Assembly: GCF_027595985.1 (NCBI RefSeq)
Contig: NC_073305.1
Location: forward strand, 113,153,759 to 113,217,758
Direction of reading: 5' to 3'
Source: Sorex araneus
Lineage: Eukaryota; Chordata; Mammalia; Eulipotyphla; Soricidae
DNA: 64,000 bases
The position numbers and the translations under genes were made by a program. Under the pieces are notes generated by a model. The model worked only from the letters and a program-made list of their open reading frames with translations, made no database searches and was not told where the DNA came from. Positions within the stretch are counted from its first letter, which is position 1; every line of letters starts with the position of its first letter. Shown piece after piece: positions 10,571 through 22,153 of this stretch.

Positions 10571-10585
10571 TTTCTTTTTCTTTTT
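10340..10585. repeat. Compound microsatellite (TTCC)n-(TC)n-(TTTC)n
   Basis: A polypyrimidine tract with about 100 bp of TTCC units (10372-10473), a short CT bridge and about 80 bp of TTTC units. It leads directly into the poly(T) of the antisense SINE at 10586. The long reading frames on both strands here are artefacts of the repeat. The strand asymmetry is compatible with triplex-forming DNA. Confidence 0.98.
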
Positions 10586-10747
10586 TAGCTTTTGGGTCAT
10601 ACCAGCAATGCTCAGAGATTACTCCTGGCTCTGTGCTCAGGAATCACTCCTGATGGTTCTTGGGAGACCATATGGGATGCCGGGGATTGAACCCAGGTCA
10701 GCCATGTGCAAGGCAGATGCCCTTCCCACTGTGTTATCACTCCGGCC
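10586..10747 (-). mobile_element. SOR-type SINE (poly(A) class)
   Basis: Antisense copy from ttagcttttgggtcatacca to the reversed head gttatcactccggcccc. Its A-tail end has expanded into the compound microsatellite, and its head end abuts an RTE-type SINE tail. Confidence 0.92.
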
Positions 10748-10751
10748 CCAG

Positions 10752-10826
10752 AATGAAGACGTTACTGGTGCCTGCTCGAGCAAATCGATGAACAACAGGA
10801 TGGCAGTGATACAGTGATACAGTGAT
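10752..10826 (+). mobile_element. RTE-tailed SINE, 3' tail fragment
   Basis: Only the last part of the family is present (gaagacgttactggtgcctg...caaatcgatgaacaacagga). It ends in three copies of the agtgatac unit, which shows clearly the microsatellite-type terminus of this family. Confidence 0.88.
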
Positions 10827-10919
10827 TCATCAAAGAAATGGAAAATGAGAGTAAAAGAAGAAGGGAGGAGATAGGGTCAATACTGTACATCAATTTAAAA
10901 GGAATGGATGAAGAATGTA

Positions 10920-11005
10920 ACTACCAGGAGTAATTCCTGAGTGCAGAGAAAGGAGTAAGCCTGAGCATCGTTGAATATGGCCCCCAAACAAAACAAAACT
11001 AACTA
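10920..11005 (+). mobile_element. SOR-type SINE, 3' half
   Basis: It begins inside the element (ccaggagtaattcctgagtg) and runs through the A-rich end with aaacaaaacaaaac. The head is missing, so it is 5'-truncated. Confidence 0.8.
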
Positions 11006-11711
11006 AATTGTCAAATAAGAAGAAAGTGTGAGGGGATGTTATAGAAGTCATAATATAGGTGCAACTTTCAGGAACTTGCAGGTCACTGGGAGGGATTTGA
11101 CTTTCATGCTGAGCATGTAACTCAGATGGTGTTGCCTCCCAGTAGATCTTTGTGGCACAGACAGATGTAGTTTCTTCGGGACAATCAGTGATGACCTACT
11201 GGCTACTTCTAGAGAAGGGCCTTGCCAAATGAGGATGGAAGTAGAGAAAACAGGTCTCCTACAGGCTATGGCTGCTTAAGGCCCACTAAGTAGTATCTGG
11301 ATTCTAGTACTGCTTCTGCCCACAATATTCCTCTAGATTCCCATATTCTTATATGGGATTCCCTTTCTCACCAGCCTAGAGAAATTTTTCTAAACTTAGC
11401 AGTTTGAGAGAGACTAGTTTTTCATCATGGGAATTTTCTTCATCAGTTTCTATGCATCATGGTCTCCTTTCTTTTTCAGATATACATTTTTTAAAACAAA
11501 AAAGAAAGCTATTTGTAGTACTCACCTTCCCATGTTTGTGTATTGTCTCAACTTTTAAAAAATTAGTATAACAAATGTGGTATACTGTTAAACAAGGAAG
11601 AGCTACATGATAAAAATATTTATCAATAGTAAAAATATGTTAATTGACATTTATAAATGCTCTGAAATTATTTGTTTTAGGTATATAAGCGGTTCAACAG
11701 CAATTTTTGTG
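11006..11711. other. Unassigned sequence
   Basis: No repeat or coding feature recognised. Confidence 0.45.
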
Positions 11712-11861
11712 AAACAAAATAGTTTTATTAAAGAAATTTAGAGAGAGATGGAGGAAGTGAAAAAGAAAACAATACATGTTCAAGAGAGAACATGGGCTTC
11801 TCCAGAGGAGGAAGATGCCTCAACAAACATTTTTTGAAAGCTTTCCAGGAGCCAAGAAAGA
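11712..11861 (-). repeat. Candidate dispersed repeat, possibly LTR-like (copy 1 of 3)
   Basis: It starts with gttttattaaagaaattta, which gives an AATAAA on the minus strand, then a purine-rich stretch and the word gttcaagagagaacatgggc. The last word recurs in similar form at 33945-34260. The poly(A) signal at one edge suggests a minus-strand LTR end, but no boundary motif was found. Weak. Confidence 0.3.
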
Positions 11862-11995
11862 TACTCGGCCGACCCGGATTCGATCTCCGGCATCCCATAT
11901 GGTTCCCCAAGCACCTCCAGGAGTAATTCCTGAGTGCAGTTCCAGGAGTAACCCCTGAGCATTGCTGGATGTGACCCAAAAAGAAAAAAAAAGAA
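11862..11995 (+). mobile_element. SOR-type SINE, 5'-truncated
   Basis: It lacks the first 50 or so bases. It begins at actcggccgacccggattcg and is otherwise close to consensus, ending in gtgacccaaaaagaaaaaaa. The A box is lost, so it has no complete Pol III promoter. Confidence 0.92.
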
Positions 11996-13744
11996 ACAAT
12001 GATAGATGGACTTTAAGGCTTGCTGTGGAGGACAATCTAGTGGGGAAGGAAAACAGGCAAGAATGAATTATAGCACTGTGAGAATGAAAGTATGAAGAAT
12101 GCGCAGTCAGAAGTTAGTCTCAAGACAACACAAAGCAAGGTGTGCTGATGGCCTAGTTCTCCCCACTCTAAGCAATTGTTTGTGCTGATCATTTGAGTGA
12201 AGAAAAAGTGAAGAGATTTGAGAAAGAGGCACTTCTAACCAAAATAGAGATGTGCTAGATTTCTGCATTAAATTGTGGAATATCACACTTCACAGGGTCT
12301 CAAGTCTCTGACGTGAGCAAGTCCTCCTCTTGCCCTAAATGAAGACTAATCTAGTGCAATTCTTTTTGGTCTTTCTCCTGAAGTGGAGAAGAAATCTAGG
12401 AGTTGGAAAGTCAGTTAAAATATCAGTGGGAGGATATACACAGGAAGCATCAAATTCTCTTATGCAAATGCCAAAAGAATGTCAGTTCCCCAGTCAGGTC
12501 TGCTCATTTGAGTCATCATCTTCCCATGGGTCAAATTTCTCTGCATTTGCAGTTCACTACATACGCCTTTAGATGATGAGTTTCCAAGATAACAACACTT
12601 AGGAACCTTTAAATATCTTTGGTACCAGTTCTATAGGCAATGAGAGATAAGCCAAGTCTACATGTTCAAGGAAACCACAGTTGTGGTTCTCATCTTCAAG
12701 TTTTATACTTCTCTCCCTGATCCCTCTGCTGTCTCTCTACAGGAAAACCTACTTTCTATGCAAGGTTCCTTTTAACTAATCCACCCCAAAATTTTGCCTT
12801 TGTTAATGAGTGTTTCCAAAGTATGATTTTTAAAAAATATTGAAACATTAACAAGTGAATCCAGAAGAAAATTATAATCTTCTTCGCTAGATCTACATTC
12901 TCTACTAGGCAATCTAGGACTGGCTATAGGATGCCTCAGTTCTCTGCCTTTCTGTCATGATTTTACATATAGCAGATAAGTCTTAGCCAAAATGTATTAG
13001 TCTTCTGTTGGAATGATAGGAAGTGTATAAACCATTTTGTCTAGGAAAAATTACTACATATATTAAACTGACTAAAATCTACAGGTAATTGAGTAAGTTT
13101 GATAAAGACTAGATTTTATTCTTGATTATATTTGTAATAAACCCCTTTCCTTAACTCTTGGATCCTCTTTTTTCTTTCATAATTTTCCAATCCGCCAATA
13201 TGGAATACCCTGTTATGTATGGTCATGTGGTAGAAACACCTTGCACACAGTTAATAATTATTTGAGCAACTGTGTGATTACTAATTATGGTCCCAGGAGA
13301 AAACAATAAGACTGTCTCATTGAAAAGGGAAAATCAGATTTATCCAAACACATACTTCATCCCCTTTTTGTTAGTGTTTTAAGGATAGCTCCAAGACAGC
13401 CAACTGAATCTAAAGTAAATATTTCTGAGATCCTGTTATGGATTTTTCTTTGCTGGTTAAGAATAGAAAGCTCTTTGTTCTTACCTTTCTTTCCTACTTA
13501 GGGAGCCATTTGAGGACATGAAGTTGCCACAAAATTGTGGTAAAACAAAAGTTATTCAGTGTTTTAACATAGTTGAACATGGAACCAGATTTGGATGGAT
13601 TACAGTTTTAGCTCTGTGTGATGAAAGAAAAACAAGCCTCAATGAAGTCACTTGTAGTGGGCTATTTTATTAGTTGTTAGTTGAGGCTATCCGACAAAAA
13701 CTATGTGATTCTTATCTACTATTTATTGGCTTGTTTGACTGATT
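11996..13744. other. Unassigned unique sequence
   Basis: Longest repeat-free stretch of the left half. No exon-like frame, CpG island or recognised repeat. Confidence 0.45.
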
Positions 13745-13912
13745 TTTGTTTTAGGAGTTACACCTGGTTGTGCTCAGGGTTTACGCCTGACTCTGTGTTT
13801 AGGAGTCATATCTGGTGGTGCTCAGGGGATCATATATGGCACTGGGGATCAAATCCGGATCAGCTCTGTGCAAGGCAAGTGACTCACCTATGTACTGTTG
13901 CTACAGCTCCAG
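13745..13912 (-). mobile_element. Diverged SOR-type SINE
   Basis: Antisense words ggagttacacctggttgtgc, gtgctcaggggatcatatat and caaatccggatcagctctgt. Older copy without a clear duplication. Confidence 0.85.
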
Positions 13913-14119
13913 ATTATTATTATTTCTGTAAATTTTTAAAAAATATAGTGTGGACTTCCCCCTCACAAAGCAATTAATAAATCATTGGTTAACTAATTTT
14001 GGTGATGATTGTTTCTTCTTTGGGGTTATTGCATACACTCTGGATTGTAAAATTCCATTTATAGAAGTGATTTAGGCATATACCAGGAAACATGGGAAAA
14101 TTCCACACCAGTTTTTATA

Positions 14120-14270
14120 GAGGTGACATTTGTATATTAATTTATTCAATAAATACAAACAATCTCTGTGGCATGTAGTAGATAGAAGAGCCATGCTAAA
14201 CACTGCAGATACACTATGAAAAAGACAGATAAAAACCTCTCTTCATGGAAAATATATTACAGAGGAGCAG
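14120..14270 (+). repeat. Candidate L2/MIR3-type ancient repeat end
   Basis: ttattcaataaatacaaac, then a gtgg-catgtagtag stretch, ccatgctaaacactgcagat and cttcatggaaaatatatta follow, in order, the pattern of the common mammalian L2/MIR3 3' end. Recognition is by eye only. Confidence 0.45.
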
Positions 14271-14384
14271 AGAAAATTGCACACATTTATATACATGATC
14301 TTAATACCAAAGGCCGGAGGAACTCAGAATCATTATGTAGCAAATAAGTGTAGCACTATTCTTATTTCTTTTAAACATTTATTT

Positions 14385-14502
14385 ATTGCTGGGGACCTTC
14401 CGATCAGTGCACAGTAAGTATGGGGCTACTACTGGCACATAGCCATTGCCAGATATCATATTTGGGGATAAGTTCCAGCCCTTTGAGTCATCTCCCTGGC
14501 CC
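14385..14502 (-). mobile_element. Very old SOR-like SINE remnant
   Basis: Some antisense words survive (gctactactggcacatagcc ... gagtcatctccctggcccc). The reversed head is recognisable, the rest barely. Confidence 0.45.
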
Positions 14503-15560
14503 CTGCAGTGTTATTTTAAATGTAGCAATGAAGGAAGGCAAGGTATACACAGGAGCATAATAATCCAGAGGACACCAATAAATCCAAAGGACTGTCATCT
14601 CCCAGCAAAGCAATAATCAATAAACCAATCTGTCAGGGGTTGGAGGTATTCAGGAATAAGAAAAAGACTTAATTACATGAAGTAATAACCCCAAGTTTTA
14701 TGAGGTAGTGCTTGAGAAGTGTTCTGGAATGGGGAGATTCCTCACAGAAAGTCTGCACAGAAATTCTGGCTGGTAGGAGGGATTGATTGCTCGCCAAAGG
14801 GGGATGAGAAGTGAACTCATTAGTGGACAGGGTCTTCCAAGAAGGTGCTCACTTGTTTTGCATATATCACTCAGTGGTACTAAGTGTTGAGTCACTGGTC
14901 AGAGAGTTCCTAAGGGCATTCACATTTTAAAACTGCAAAATTCTATCATATAAATAGGTATCCAACTATTGGGCAAGTTTTACAAGATATGTAAAGCAGA
15001 GTCACAAAGTAACTGAAATTTGCTTGTTTGAAAAGTGTAAAAGTTAACTGGAAGTGCAAAAATCTATGTGTTTGGTATTAGTGCACTTTGAACTAGTATA
15101 CACTGAAGAAATAAAAAAAAACCTAGAATCCAATACACAGAGAACATCTTCAGCTCATTATGTAACGTCAGTCTATAATTTCAAGGTTAGATTGGCAAAG
15201 AGTAACTGACACTTGTGAAATTGGTGTTGCTGAACAGACACCCACAAGTTTTAAGAAATTGTGTTTATCTGTAAAAGTATAGGCAAAAGTGTCTATAAAC
15301 TTTTCTGATTGAACCAGAAAACAAAGTGAGGGGAAAACAAGAAAAATCAACTTAAATTTCAAGTTTCTACTTAGATGTTAAAAGACATGAGAAAATAAGA
15401 AGTCATCTGTCTTTAATCTCCATTTATGGTAGGAACATTGTGTTCAGAGAAATAATTACAAAATTTATAAACTGTAGTTTTAGCAAAGTGGTCAGTGAAT
15501 TTCACTTTTAGTTTAGGCTAAGAAGCCAAGAAACAACAGTCGAGATAAAAACAACCACCT
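14503..15560. other. Unassigned sequence
   Basis: Nothing recognised. Confidence 0.45.
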
Positions 15561-15571
15561 GTCTAAGTGAT

Positions 15572-15810
15572 GGACTGGAGCTATAGCACAGCAGGTAGGG
15601 CGTTTGCCTTGCATGTGGCCGACCCGGGTTCAATTCCTTCATCCCTCTCGGAGAGCCCGACAAGCTAATGACAGTATCCAGTCCCCACGGCAGAGTCTGG
15701 AAAGCTACCCATGGCGTATTTGATATGCCAAAAACAGTAACAAGTCTCATAACGAAGACATTACTGGTGCCTGCTCAAGCAAATCAATGAGCAATGGGAT
15801 GACAGTGACA
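15572..15810 (+). mobile_element. RTE-tailed SINE with target-site duplication
   Basis: Complete head, body and RTE-type tail ending gatgacagtgaca. It is flanked by an 11-bp direct repeat gtctaagtgat (15561-15571 and 15811-15821). The duplication directly after the gacagtgaca tail shows that this family inserts with a short non-poly(A) end. Confidence 0.95.
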
Positions 15811-15821
15811 GTCTAAGTGAT

Positions 15822-16159
15822 CCTACTTAACATAAAGGTGAAGAAAACTTTGAAGAATCTTTATCAACAAGGAATAACAAGGCTTAGAAAAGTTCATGAC
15901 CTGTGGAAAGTCTTAGTGCTCATTAAGAATAGCCTGAACCTCCACTCCTTAATTTTCAGCCTTGAGTTCTTTTTCTTCACGACAACAATTCCCTGCAAAT
16001 CTTTGTTGATTTTATAACATGAAAAATATCCTCAGCATATTAGAGAGTTGAAGTGAATAAAATATTTCTCTGTTTTATAATTTTCTCCTTTTTCTAGTTT
16101 TAGTGAGAGACCATATACACCACATACATGACATACTATATAGTACACACACACACATG
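15822..16159. other. Unassigned sequence with a short (CA)n
   Basis: Nothing recognised apart from a short acacacac run near 16144. Confidence 0.45.
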
Positions 16160-16318
16160 CACGATGCACAAGAGTGCTCAGAATTTACTCCTGACTAGCT
16201 CTGTGCTTAGGGAGCTTGTGACAGTACTTGGGTGCCCAGTTGTGGTACTAGGGATAGAATGGGGGTTGACCACATGCAAGGAAAGAGCTATAACCCCTGT
16301 ACTATTTCTCTGTCCTCC
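16160..16318 (-). mobile_element. Diverged SOR-type SINE
   Basis: Antisense words gtgctcagaatttactcctg, ctctgtgcttagggagcttg and ctgtactatttctctgtcc. Old copy. Confidence 0.7.
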
Positions 16319-16440
16319 AGGTGATATTTTCACCAAACATTTTCCCACTGCATAGCAGAACAATTCAACTTATCAGATTAACTGTATCATTCCTTTACCT
16401 CCCGTGATCAAATAAATGAACAAGAATAAAAGATAATCTC

Positions 16441-16504
16441 TGGATTTACACCAGTTTATTTCTCTAATCATGTGGATTCATACTAGTTTATTTCTCTAAT
16501 CATC
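16441..16504. repeat. 32-bp tandem duplication
   Basis: Two adjacent 32-bp units beginning tggatttacacc and tggattcatact share a perfect 19-bp core agtttatttctctaatcat (16453-16471 and 16485-16503). Confidence 0.92.
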
Positions 16505-17510
16505 GGTTGTATGGTAGTCATACATGAAATGCTTCAAGGGCACAGATTACTTCTAGCTAGTATCTATACCATTTCCTAGAACCAAGAAGTTCTAAACAGA
16601 GGTAAGGTTAAAAATAGGGATAGTTGTCTTGGAGTGTTTTGCAATCAGTCTCAGAAACATTCACATTTTATATTCCAGAGGTTGGTACTCAGTTACCTAC
16701 TATGCACCCAGAACTAAAGGAAAATGAATTTGATAAACATAGCAATGTCTGCTATACACAGTTCTAATAATGATCATATGATTAAAAGAACACAAACTTG
16801 GTAGAAGATATGTTAGAGGTGGTATAGTTAGAAATCAATAACTTTTAATTTAGGTTCCAAAATCTTAGTGAAATCAGGGATAACTAGAGAAATCAGTTAC
16901 CCAACTATCTCCTGTTGCAGATTAATAAAGTGAGGAGCACCTGTACATAAGGACTCAATGGTGGATGTGGAAGTGGTCTTTCATTGAGGTGGAGTCAGTC
17001 TGCAGTTTGCTTCTATGTCTTAAATAGTCTTATATCCACAAGCTTGCTATACTATGACAAGCAATATTCTTTTTAAATATAAATCCTAGTAGATATAAGA
17101 GATATGATAACATCCAATATGATGACAAAAAATTCTCTGGTCAGAATTGGGAATAATATTGGTTTATGAGGACCTAAGAAAAACTGTCACAAAGTTTTTC
17201 ACAAAAGGATTCAGATAAAATGTTGTTTTTCAGACTTTTTCAAATTAAACCCAGAGAACATTCAGATCAAATAGTTGGAAAAAAATGACTGATTTTGAAA
17301 AACTAAACAGAATAAAAGAAAATGTAAAAGCCTCAGGAAGAAGCAAGGGGTGATGAGTAACACAAAGACTAATGGTTTAAGGAAACAAGAACCAGCTGTA
17401 CTCTAAATGCTTGTCTTTGGGATACTATCATCCTCTTTAAATCTACAAATCATGATTGCTTCTCTGCCTTTTTTTCTGGGGTTGTTGTCAGAACAACATG
17501 AGATTCTCTA
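16505..17510. other. Unassigned sequence
   Basis: Nothing recognised. Confidence 0.45.
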
Positions 17511-17738
17511 CTGTCACTGTCATCGCGTTGCTCATCGATTTGCTCGAGTGGGCACCAGTAACATTTCCATTTTGAGAATTGTTGTTACTGTTTTTGGCAT
17601 ATTGAATAGACCACGGGTAGCTTGCAGGCAAGATACTCTTGGTAGCTTGCCGGGCTCTCTGAGAGGGACAGAGGAATCAAACACGGGTCGGCCACATGAA
17701 AGGCGAACGCCCTACTGCTGTGCTATCACTCCAGCCCA
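17511..17738 (-). mobile_element. RTE-tailed SINE
   Basis: Antisense copy: reversed tail ctgtcactgtcatcgcgttg and gcaccagtaacatttccatt, body word ctgtttttggcatattgaat, reversed head gctatcactccagccc. No duplication was identified. Confidence 0.92.
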
Positions 17739-19985
17739 ACTCAACATTAAAGAGAATATTATTATAATTTTCAGATGATCATTTGATTGATGAAAAAATC
17801 TTTTACTTTAGACTTTAAATATCAGTTAAAAAAGCACTACAATCTATCTGTTTCTCAGCAAACACATGTATACCCAGGTAATTTTATGAATTAATTGCTA
17901 CATTATTGCTTGCTATAAATTTTTTCTAGGTTAAATTTCTAATATTTTTCTCTACTTCTACAATTACATGTGTAGTATGAACATCTGAGGTTAGAAATAC
18001 AAACAAAATTTCAGAAAGGTATTTACAAACATAGCCAGCTATTATTTATGGAAAAACATTAAATGATCAAGATAACTAAAGATCAGTGGCGTGATATTGT
18101 GAACCAGCATTTAAAAATGATGTCTTTTTTTGAAAATAACAGGACTGAGGAAATACATATCTAAATATAAATATGCACATGTAAGCGAGAAGTAATAAAC
18201 TTGTAATAGGGTAAAATTACAGTAAGTCGAATCAAGAAAGCTAAGTTAACTTTGGCAGCTTATTTATTTGGAAGTCTGAGTTCAGAAGATAATTCCTTTA
18301 GAAAATTACTCTACCTGGCAGTATGGATTTGGTTTCATTACATGGTATAAAATACAAAGGAGAACATTTTGGAGAACTGGACTTCATTATCGTTCACTGA
18401 TCTTCACCTTTGAAACCTTTAAAACCACTTACATGATTTTAAAGATATTCTCTCTACATTTTACATGATTTTAAAGATATCCACTCGGCATTTAGTAAGG
18501 TGCAGTTTATAATATAGAAATATGGGTTTCTCCCTGTCTCAGAAGAAGGATTAAATCAGCAGAAACCAAATATAAGTTTTCTAGTTTTTATATAAAATCT
18601 TGGGGTATTTTATACAAATACAACAAGAATACTCCAACTTCTATCCCTAATAAAAAGTTCATAGCATTTTCTGAATTTTTAGACTTTCAAACTGGAAGAC
18701 TTCAGGACCTTTCTTCCTATTTAGATATAGATCTAAGACTCCACAAAAGCTTTGACTCAGATAGTTCTAATGACCTTATGCAAATACCAAGCTTTTGGCA
18801 TTACATCTTATTACCTATTTTAATTTCAGAGAAATAGAAGATAGCTACAACTCAAAATGAATTTTCTAGGACTCTGGAAAAATCCATAATAAAATGGAAT
18901 CACGAACAAGAAGTTAGGATAAATGGCATTTTTTTGTCTTAAAAGAGAAATGGCGAAGGATCAATTTTTGTTATTGTTATTAGTTATTCTGACCAGTCAC
19001 CCCGGCACAGGCAAGTCTCAATTGTCCACATGTCTTCTATGGGTGTCCATGGAAGTCCTTTTGATACTATAACTTGGAACTCTGAGAAGCTTTTGTAGTG
19101 TGACTAGCTATGGTTATCAATGACTATAGAAAATAACAGAAGTACATGATTATTTCACCTAAAATATAGGAAATACAAATGAAAACAAACACTGAGGTAA
19201 AAAATTCTTTTATCTTCAGGGATTCGAATAAAATAAGGCAGTTTGACTTGAAAGTTGTTTGGAGGATATTATAACATTTTGGATTTTTTCCAACCTTAAG
19301 GTTTTGGAGAAAATACCACAAAATCAGTTCTGACTCAAACATCTCTATATTTTTGGGAAGAAAACAGCTGCATTTCTGATTAATCAAGATTAGTATTTGG
19401 GCTCAGTTCAAGATTCAGCAAATTACTATGGTTCATCTTAGTTTAAAGTTTAATTCAAGTCTCTGTTTATCAACGGTTTATTTAATCTGCTATGGCCAAA
19501 AGGAAAAAAAATATTTTGCTATTGCCAGAAAAGAAAAAGAACATACCATGTCACTGATAGATTTGAAGAAAGCCAAGAATCTCATTAGAGTGTTAACTAA
19601 TCATAAGACTTCTTTGTTTGACACATCATTTACAGTACATCAACCTACCTGTTTTTAAAAAACCTCTTATAATAATTCCAGACACTGTTTCCATAAATTA
19701 ACTATCTATTTATGTATGCTAGCCTAAGCAGGCTAAGCTTTTACAAGTTAATGGCAACTATGTGTCTTATGGGGCAAGAGTCTCTAAAGTGATTTATCTT
19801 TAAGAAATTTTTTTGAAGAGATAGCAGAGATAAAAGCATTACAGGACCCCCGACTGAGGTGGCTTTTCCTCCTATGGTGCAGACTTTCCAAGAAGTAAGG
19901 AAACCACTTATCCAGCTCCTTTCCTACAGCTCTCTAACTTATTCTTTTAAATTAAATTTAATTGCTTTCATTACAGACATTGGTA
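17739..19985. other. Unassigned unique sequence
   Basis: AT-rich DNA with only short open frames. The only structure seen is the 20-bp direct repeat at 18429-18480. Confidence 0.45.
18429..18480. repeat. 20-bp perfect direct repeat
   Basis: ttacatgattttaaagatat occurs at 18429-18448 and again at 18461-18480, a period of 32 bp. Confidence 0.97.
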
Positions 19986-20070
19986 GGGCTCAAGGCATGA
20001 TATCTAGTGCCATGGATCAAACTCCAGCCAGATATGTGCTCCTTACCACTCTATTATCTCCCCTCCCTCC
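19986..20070 (-). mobile_element. SOR-type SINE remnant (head half)
   Basis: Antisense words catggatcaaactccagcca, tgtgctccttaccactctat and tatctcccctcc correspond to the head and B-box half only. Confidence 0.5.
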
Positions 20071-20469
20071 CCCACACCAGCCAGTCCTTGAGGGCAGCAT
20101 GTTATGGAAAGGGAAAATTTTGTAATCTTTTTCCAGTTCTTTACATGTGAACTCGTGTAAAGTCTATGACCTCCCAACATTTAGTGTATGTTCTTGTGAA
20201 AAAAATAGCATTGGACTAGGTGGTTTTCAATGCACCTGTAATTATCTTGCATAGGAACCTTATCTAGATATTCAATTTCTCAATTGAATATACTTGAGTA
20301 GATATAGTTGATATACTTGAGAAGAATTATTTCCCATAAGAAAACTGTGCCATTTCACAGTTCCTTTTCCCTGACACTAACAGGTGGTTTTTTTGTGTTA
20401 ATGATCTACTTTATTATAGATTCTATCAGCTTTCCTGATTTGGTTGCTAAGAAAAGACTCTTTTGCTAA
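20071..20469. other. Unassigned sequence
   Basis: Nothing recognised. Confidence 0.4.
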
Positions 20470-20586
20470 TTTATAATATTACTGAGTGTATGGAATAAAT
20501 ATGGTCCCTCATCCTTCAAATTTAAGCTGGAGCCCTAACCCATGATGTAACTGTATTTGATAACAAGTCTTTATTTATCTTTAAAA

Positions 20587-21131
20587 TTTTTATATATATA
20601 TTTTATTGAATCACTCTGAGTTACAGTTACAAAACTTTCATGTTTGAGTTTCAGTCATACAATTATCAAACAACCATCCCTCCAACAGCCTACATTTTTC
20701 ACTACTAATGTCCCTGGTATTCTTCCCCCTACCCCTCCCCCTGCCCTGCACCCAGTCTCACCCATCTCACCCAGTCTCACCCATCTCACCCAGTCTCACT
20801 CATCTTTCTGCCTCTATGGAAGACAATTTACCTCTTACGCTCTCCCTACTTATGGGCATAATGGTTTGCAATAAAGATAATGAGAGTGCATCATTTTTGG
20901 TCCTTTATCTGTTTTCAGCACACATCTCCCATCCCGAATGATCCCTCCAACCATCATTGACTTAGTGATCCCTTCTCTATCCCAGCTGCCTTCTTCCCCA
21001 GCTCATAAGGCAGGCTTCCAAGTGTGAAACAATCTTCCTGGCCCTTATCTCTGCTGACCTTGGGTGTCAGTCTCATATTATGATATTTTATATTACACAA
21101 ATGAGTGCAGTCATGCTATATTGATGACAGG
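20587..21131 (-). mobile_element. 5'-truncated L1, 3'UTR only
   Basis: Antisense L1 3'UTR from the reversed tail (ttttattgaatcactctgag) through tgcctctatggaagacaatt to ttatattacacaaatgagtg, the end of ORF2. It is flanked by the 9-bp repeat tctttaaaa (20578-20586 and 21132-21140). It is inserted inside the LTR at 20470-21420. Confidence 0.88.
20748..20804. repeat. 19-bp tandem repeat, three units
   Basis: The unit cacccagtctcacccatct is repeated three times, the last slightly changed, within the C-rich part of the antisense L1 3'UTR. Confidence 0.9.
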
Positions 21132-21420
21132 TCTTTAAAAAGATAAGTCAGGTTTAATGAAACATCAGAGAAAGCTGTAAAATAATAGAACGGGTATCTT
21201 TCCATAAAAAGGAAGAGAACCAAGAGAACATCAAGACATATCAAAAAGCTTATGAGAACTGATTGGTACGTCAAAGAAAGAGGCCTCAGGAGAAACTAAC
21301 CAGCTTGACCCCTTGATCTTGGATTTCCAGCTTCTAGAACTATGAGAAAATTAATTTCTGTGTTTGAAATGACCCAGTATGTGGTATTCTAGTGTGCAGA
21401 CTGCTAAGATGAACATATTA

Positions 21421-21839
21421 AATGAATATAATCCACATGCAGACACAAGCCATGAGTGAACTCTATATGACCAGAGGAGAAAGAGTTGCCTGCCTGCTTC
21501 TTCCTGCCAGCTTCTGCAACCTAGCCAATTAGCAGACCTAAAAGGGATCAGATGAAGCCCTCATGTTTTCTTCCATTGACAGAATACTGAACCCAGTATT
21601 CTGGGTTCCTTTGATTTCTCTATTCCTTTGATTTCTCACTGATGACATTAATGTCTCCATGGATACCCTTAACTGATTCTAGGGATCCAATCACAGAAAG
21701 TGCTCACATTGGAGTGAACTAAGAAGATTCCAGAGAATAGCAGGAACAATCAGGAAGCTGCTGAAAAGGGCTACCAAGCCCAAGGCCTAAAGATTATTAT
21801 CTATAGCCTTTATCTATAGCCCCAAAGACTACACCAGTA
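21421..21839. other. Unassigned sequence, possibly old L1 5' region
   Basis: Contains a perfect 8-bp-arm hairpin gaacccag/ctgggttc (21589-21608) and a short duplication of cctttgatttctc. It precedes an old ORF1 fragment and could be its 5'UTR, but I cannot show this. Confidence 0.35.
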
Positions 21840-21969
21840 CCACCTGGCTCTATAACCTCTCAGATAATGACTTTATAGACACAATGATTCATGCTTAATG
21901 AGCTGTAAAAACGATACAGATACAAGACAGTATGAGAGAAGAAGTGAAAAAACTAAAATCAGAAGTGAC

Positions 21970-22110
21970 AGGGGCTGAAGAAATTGTACAATGGCAAGTG
22001 AGCAAGCCAGGCTGAGTCCCTGGTATCACAGAGAGTTTTCTGACCCTGCCAAGAGTGATCCCTGAGAGTGGAGCCAGGATTAAGCCCTGAGCACCACCAG
22101 CTGTGACAAG
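21970..22110 (+). mobile_element. Old SOR-type SINE
   Basis: Diverged sense copy from aggggctgaagaaattgtac through agtgatccctgagagtggag to aagccctgagcaccacc, inside the old ORF1 element. Confidence 0.75.
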
Positions 22111-22153
22111 ATTGAAGCTTATGATAGGTGAAATTTAAAAAGTTCAAAAGAGG

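Larger units (their letters stand above)
20470..21420 (+). mobile_element. MaLR-type (MST/MLT1-like) LTR split by an L1 tail
   Basis: The left part (20470-20577) has the gtccctcatccttcaaattt and gagccctaacccatgatgta pattern of the 5' part of MST/MLT1 LTRs. The right part (21141-21420) has the typical ending: ccttgatcttggatttccag, cttctagaactatgagaaaa, then an ATTTCTGTGTTT block and acccagtatgtggtattcta. The interruption at 20587-21131 is a younger antisense L1 3' piece. No internal retroviral sequence is attached, so it is a solo LTR. The family name is from memory. Confidence 0.7.

Noticed and set aside
10310-10600. Long K/E/R-rich and S/F-rich reading frames
   Set aside because: Direct translation of the TTCC/TTTC microsatellite.
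16441-18480. CRISPR-like direct repeats with a period of 32 bp
   Set aside because: Each site has only two units, with no regular spacers, in a mammalian genome. They are simple tandem duplications.
20749-20804. Independent minisatellite
   Set aside because: The three 19-bp units lie inside the C-rich part of an L1 3'UTR and are a small expansion of it. Kept only as a sub-feature.
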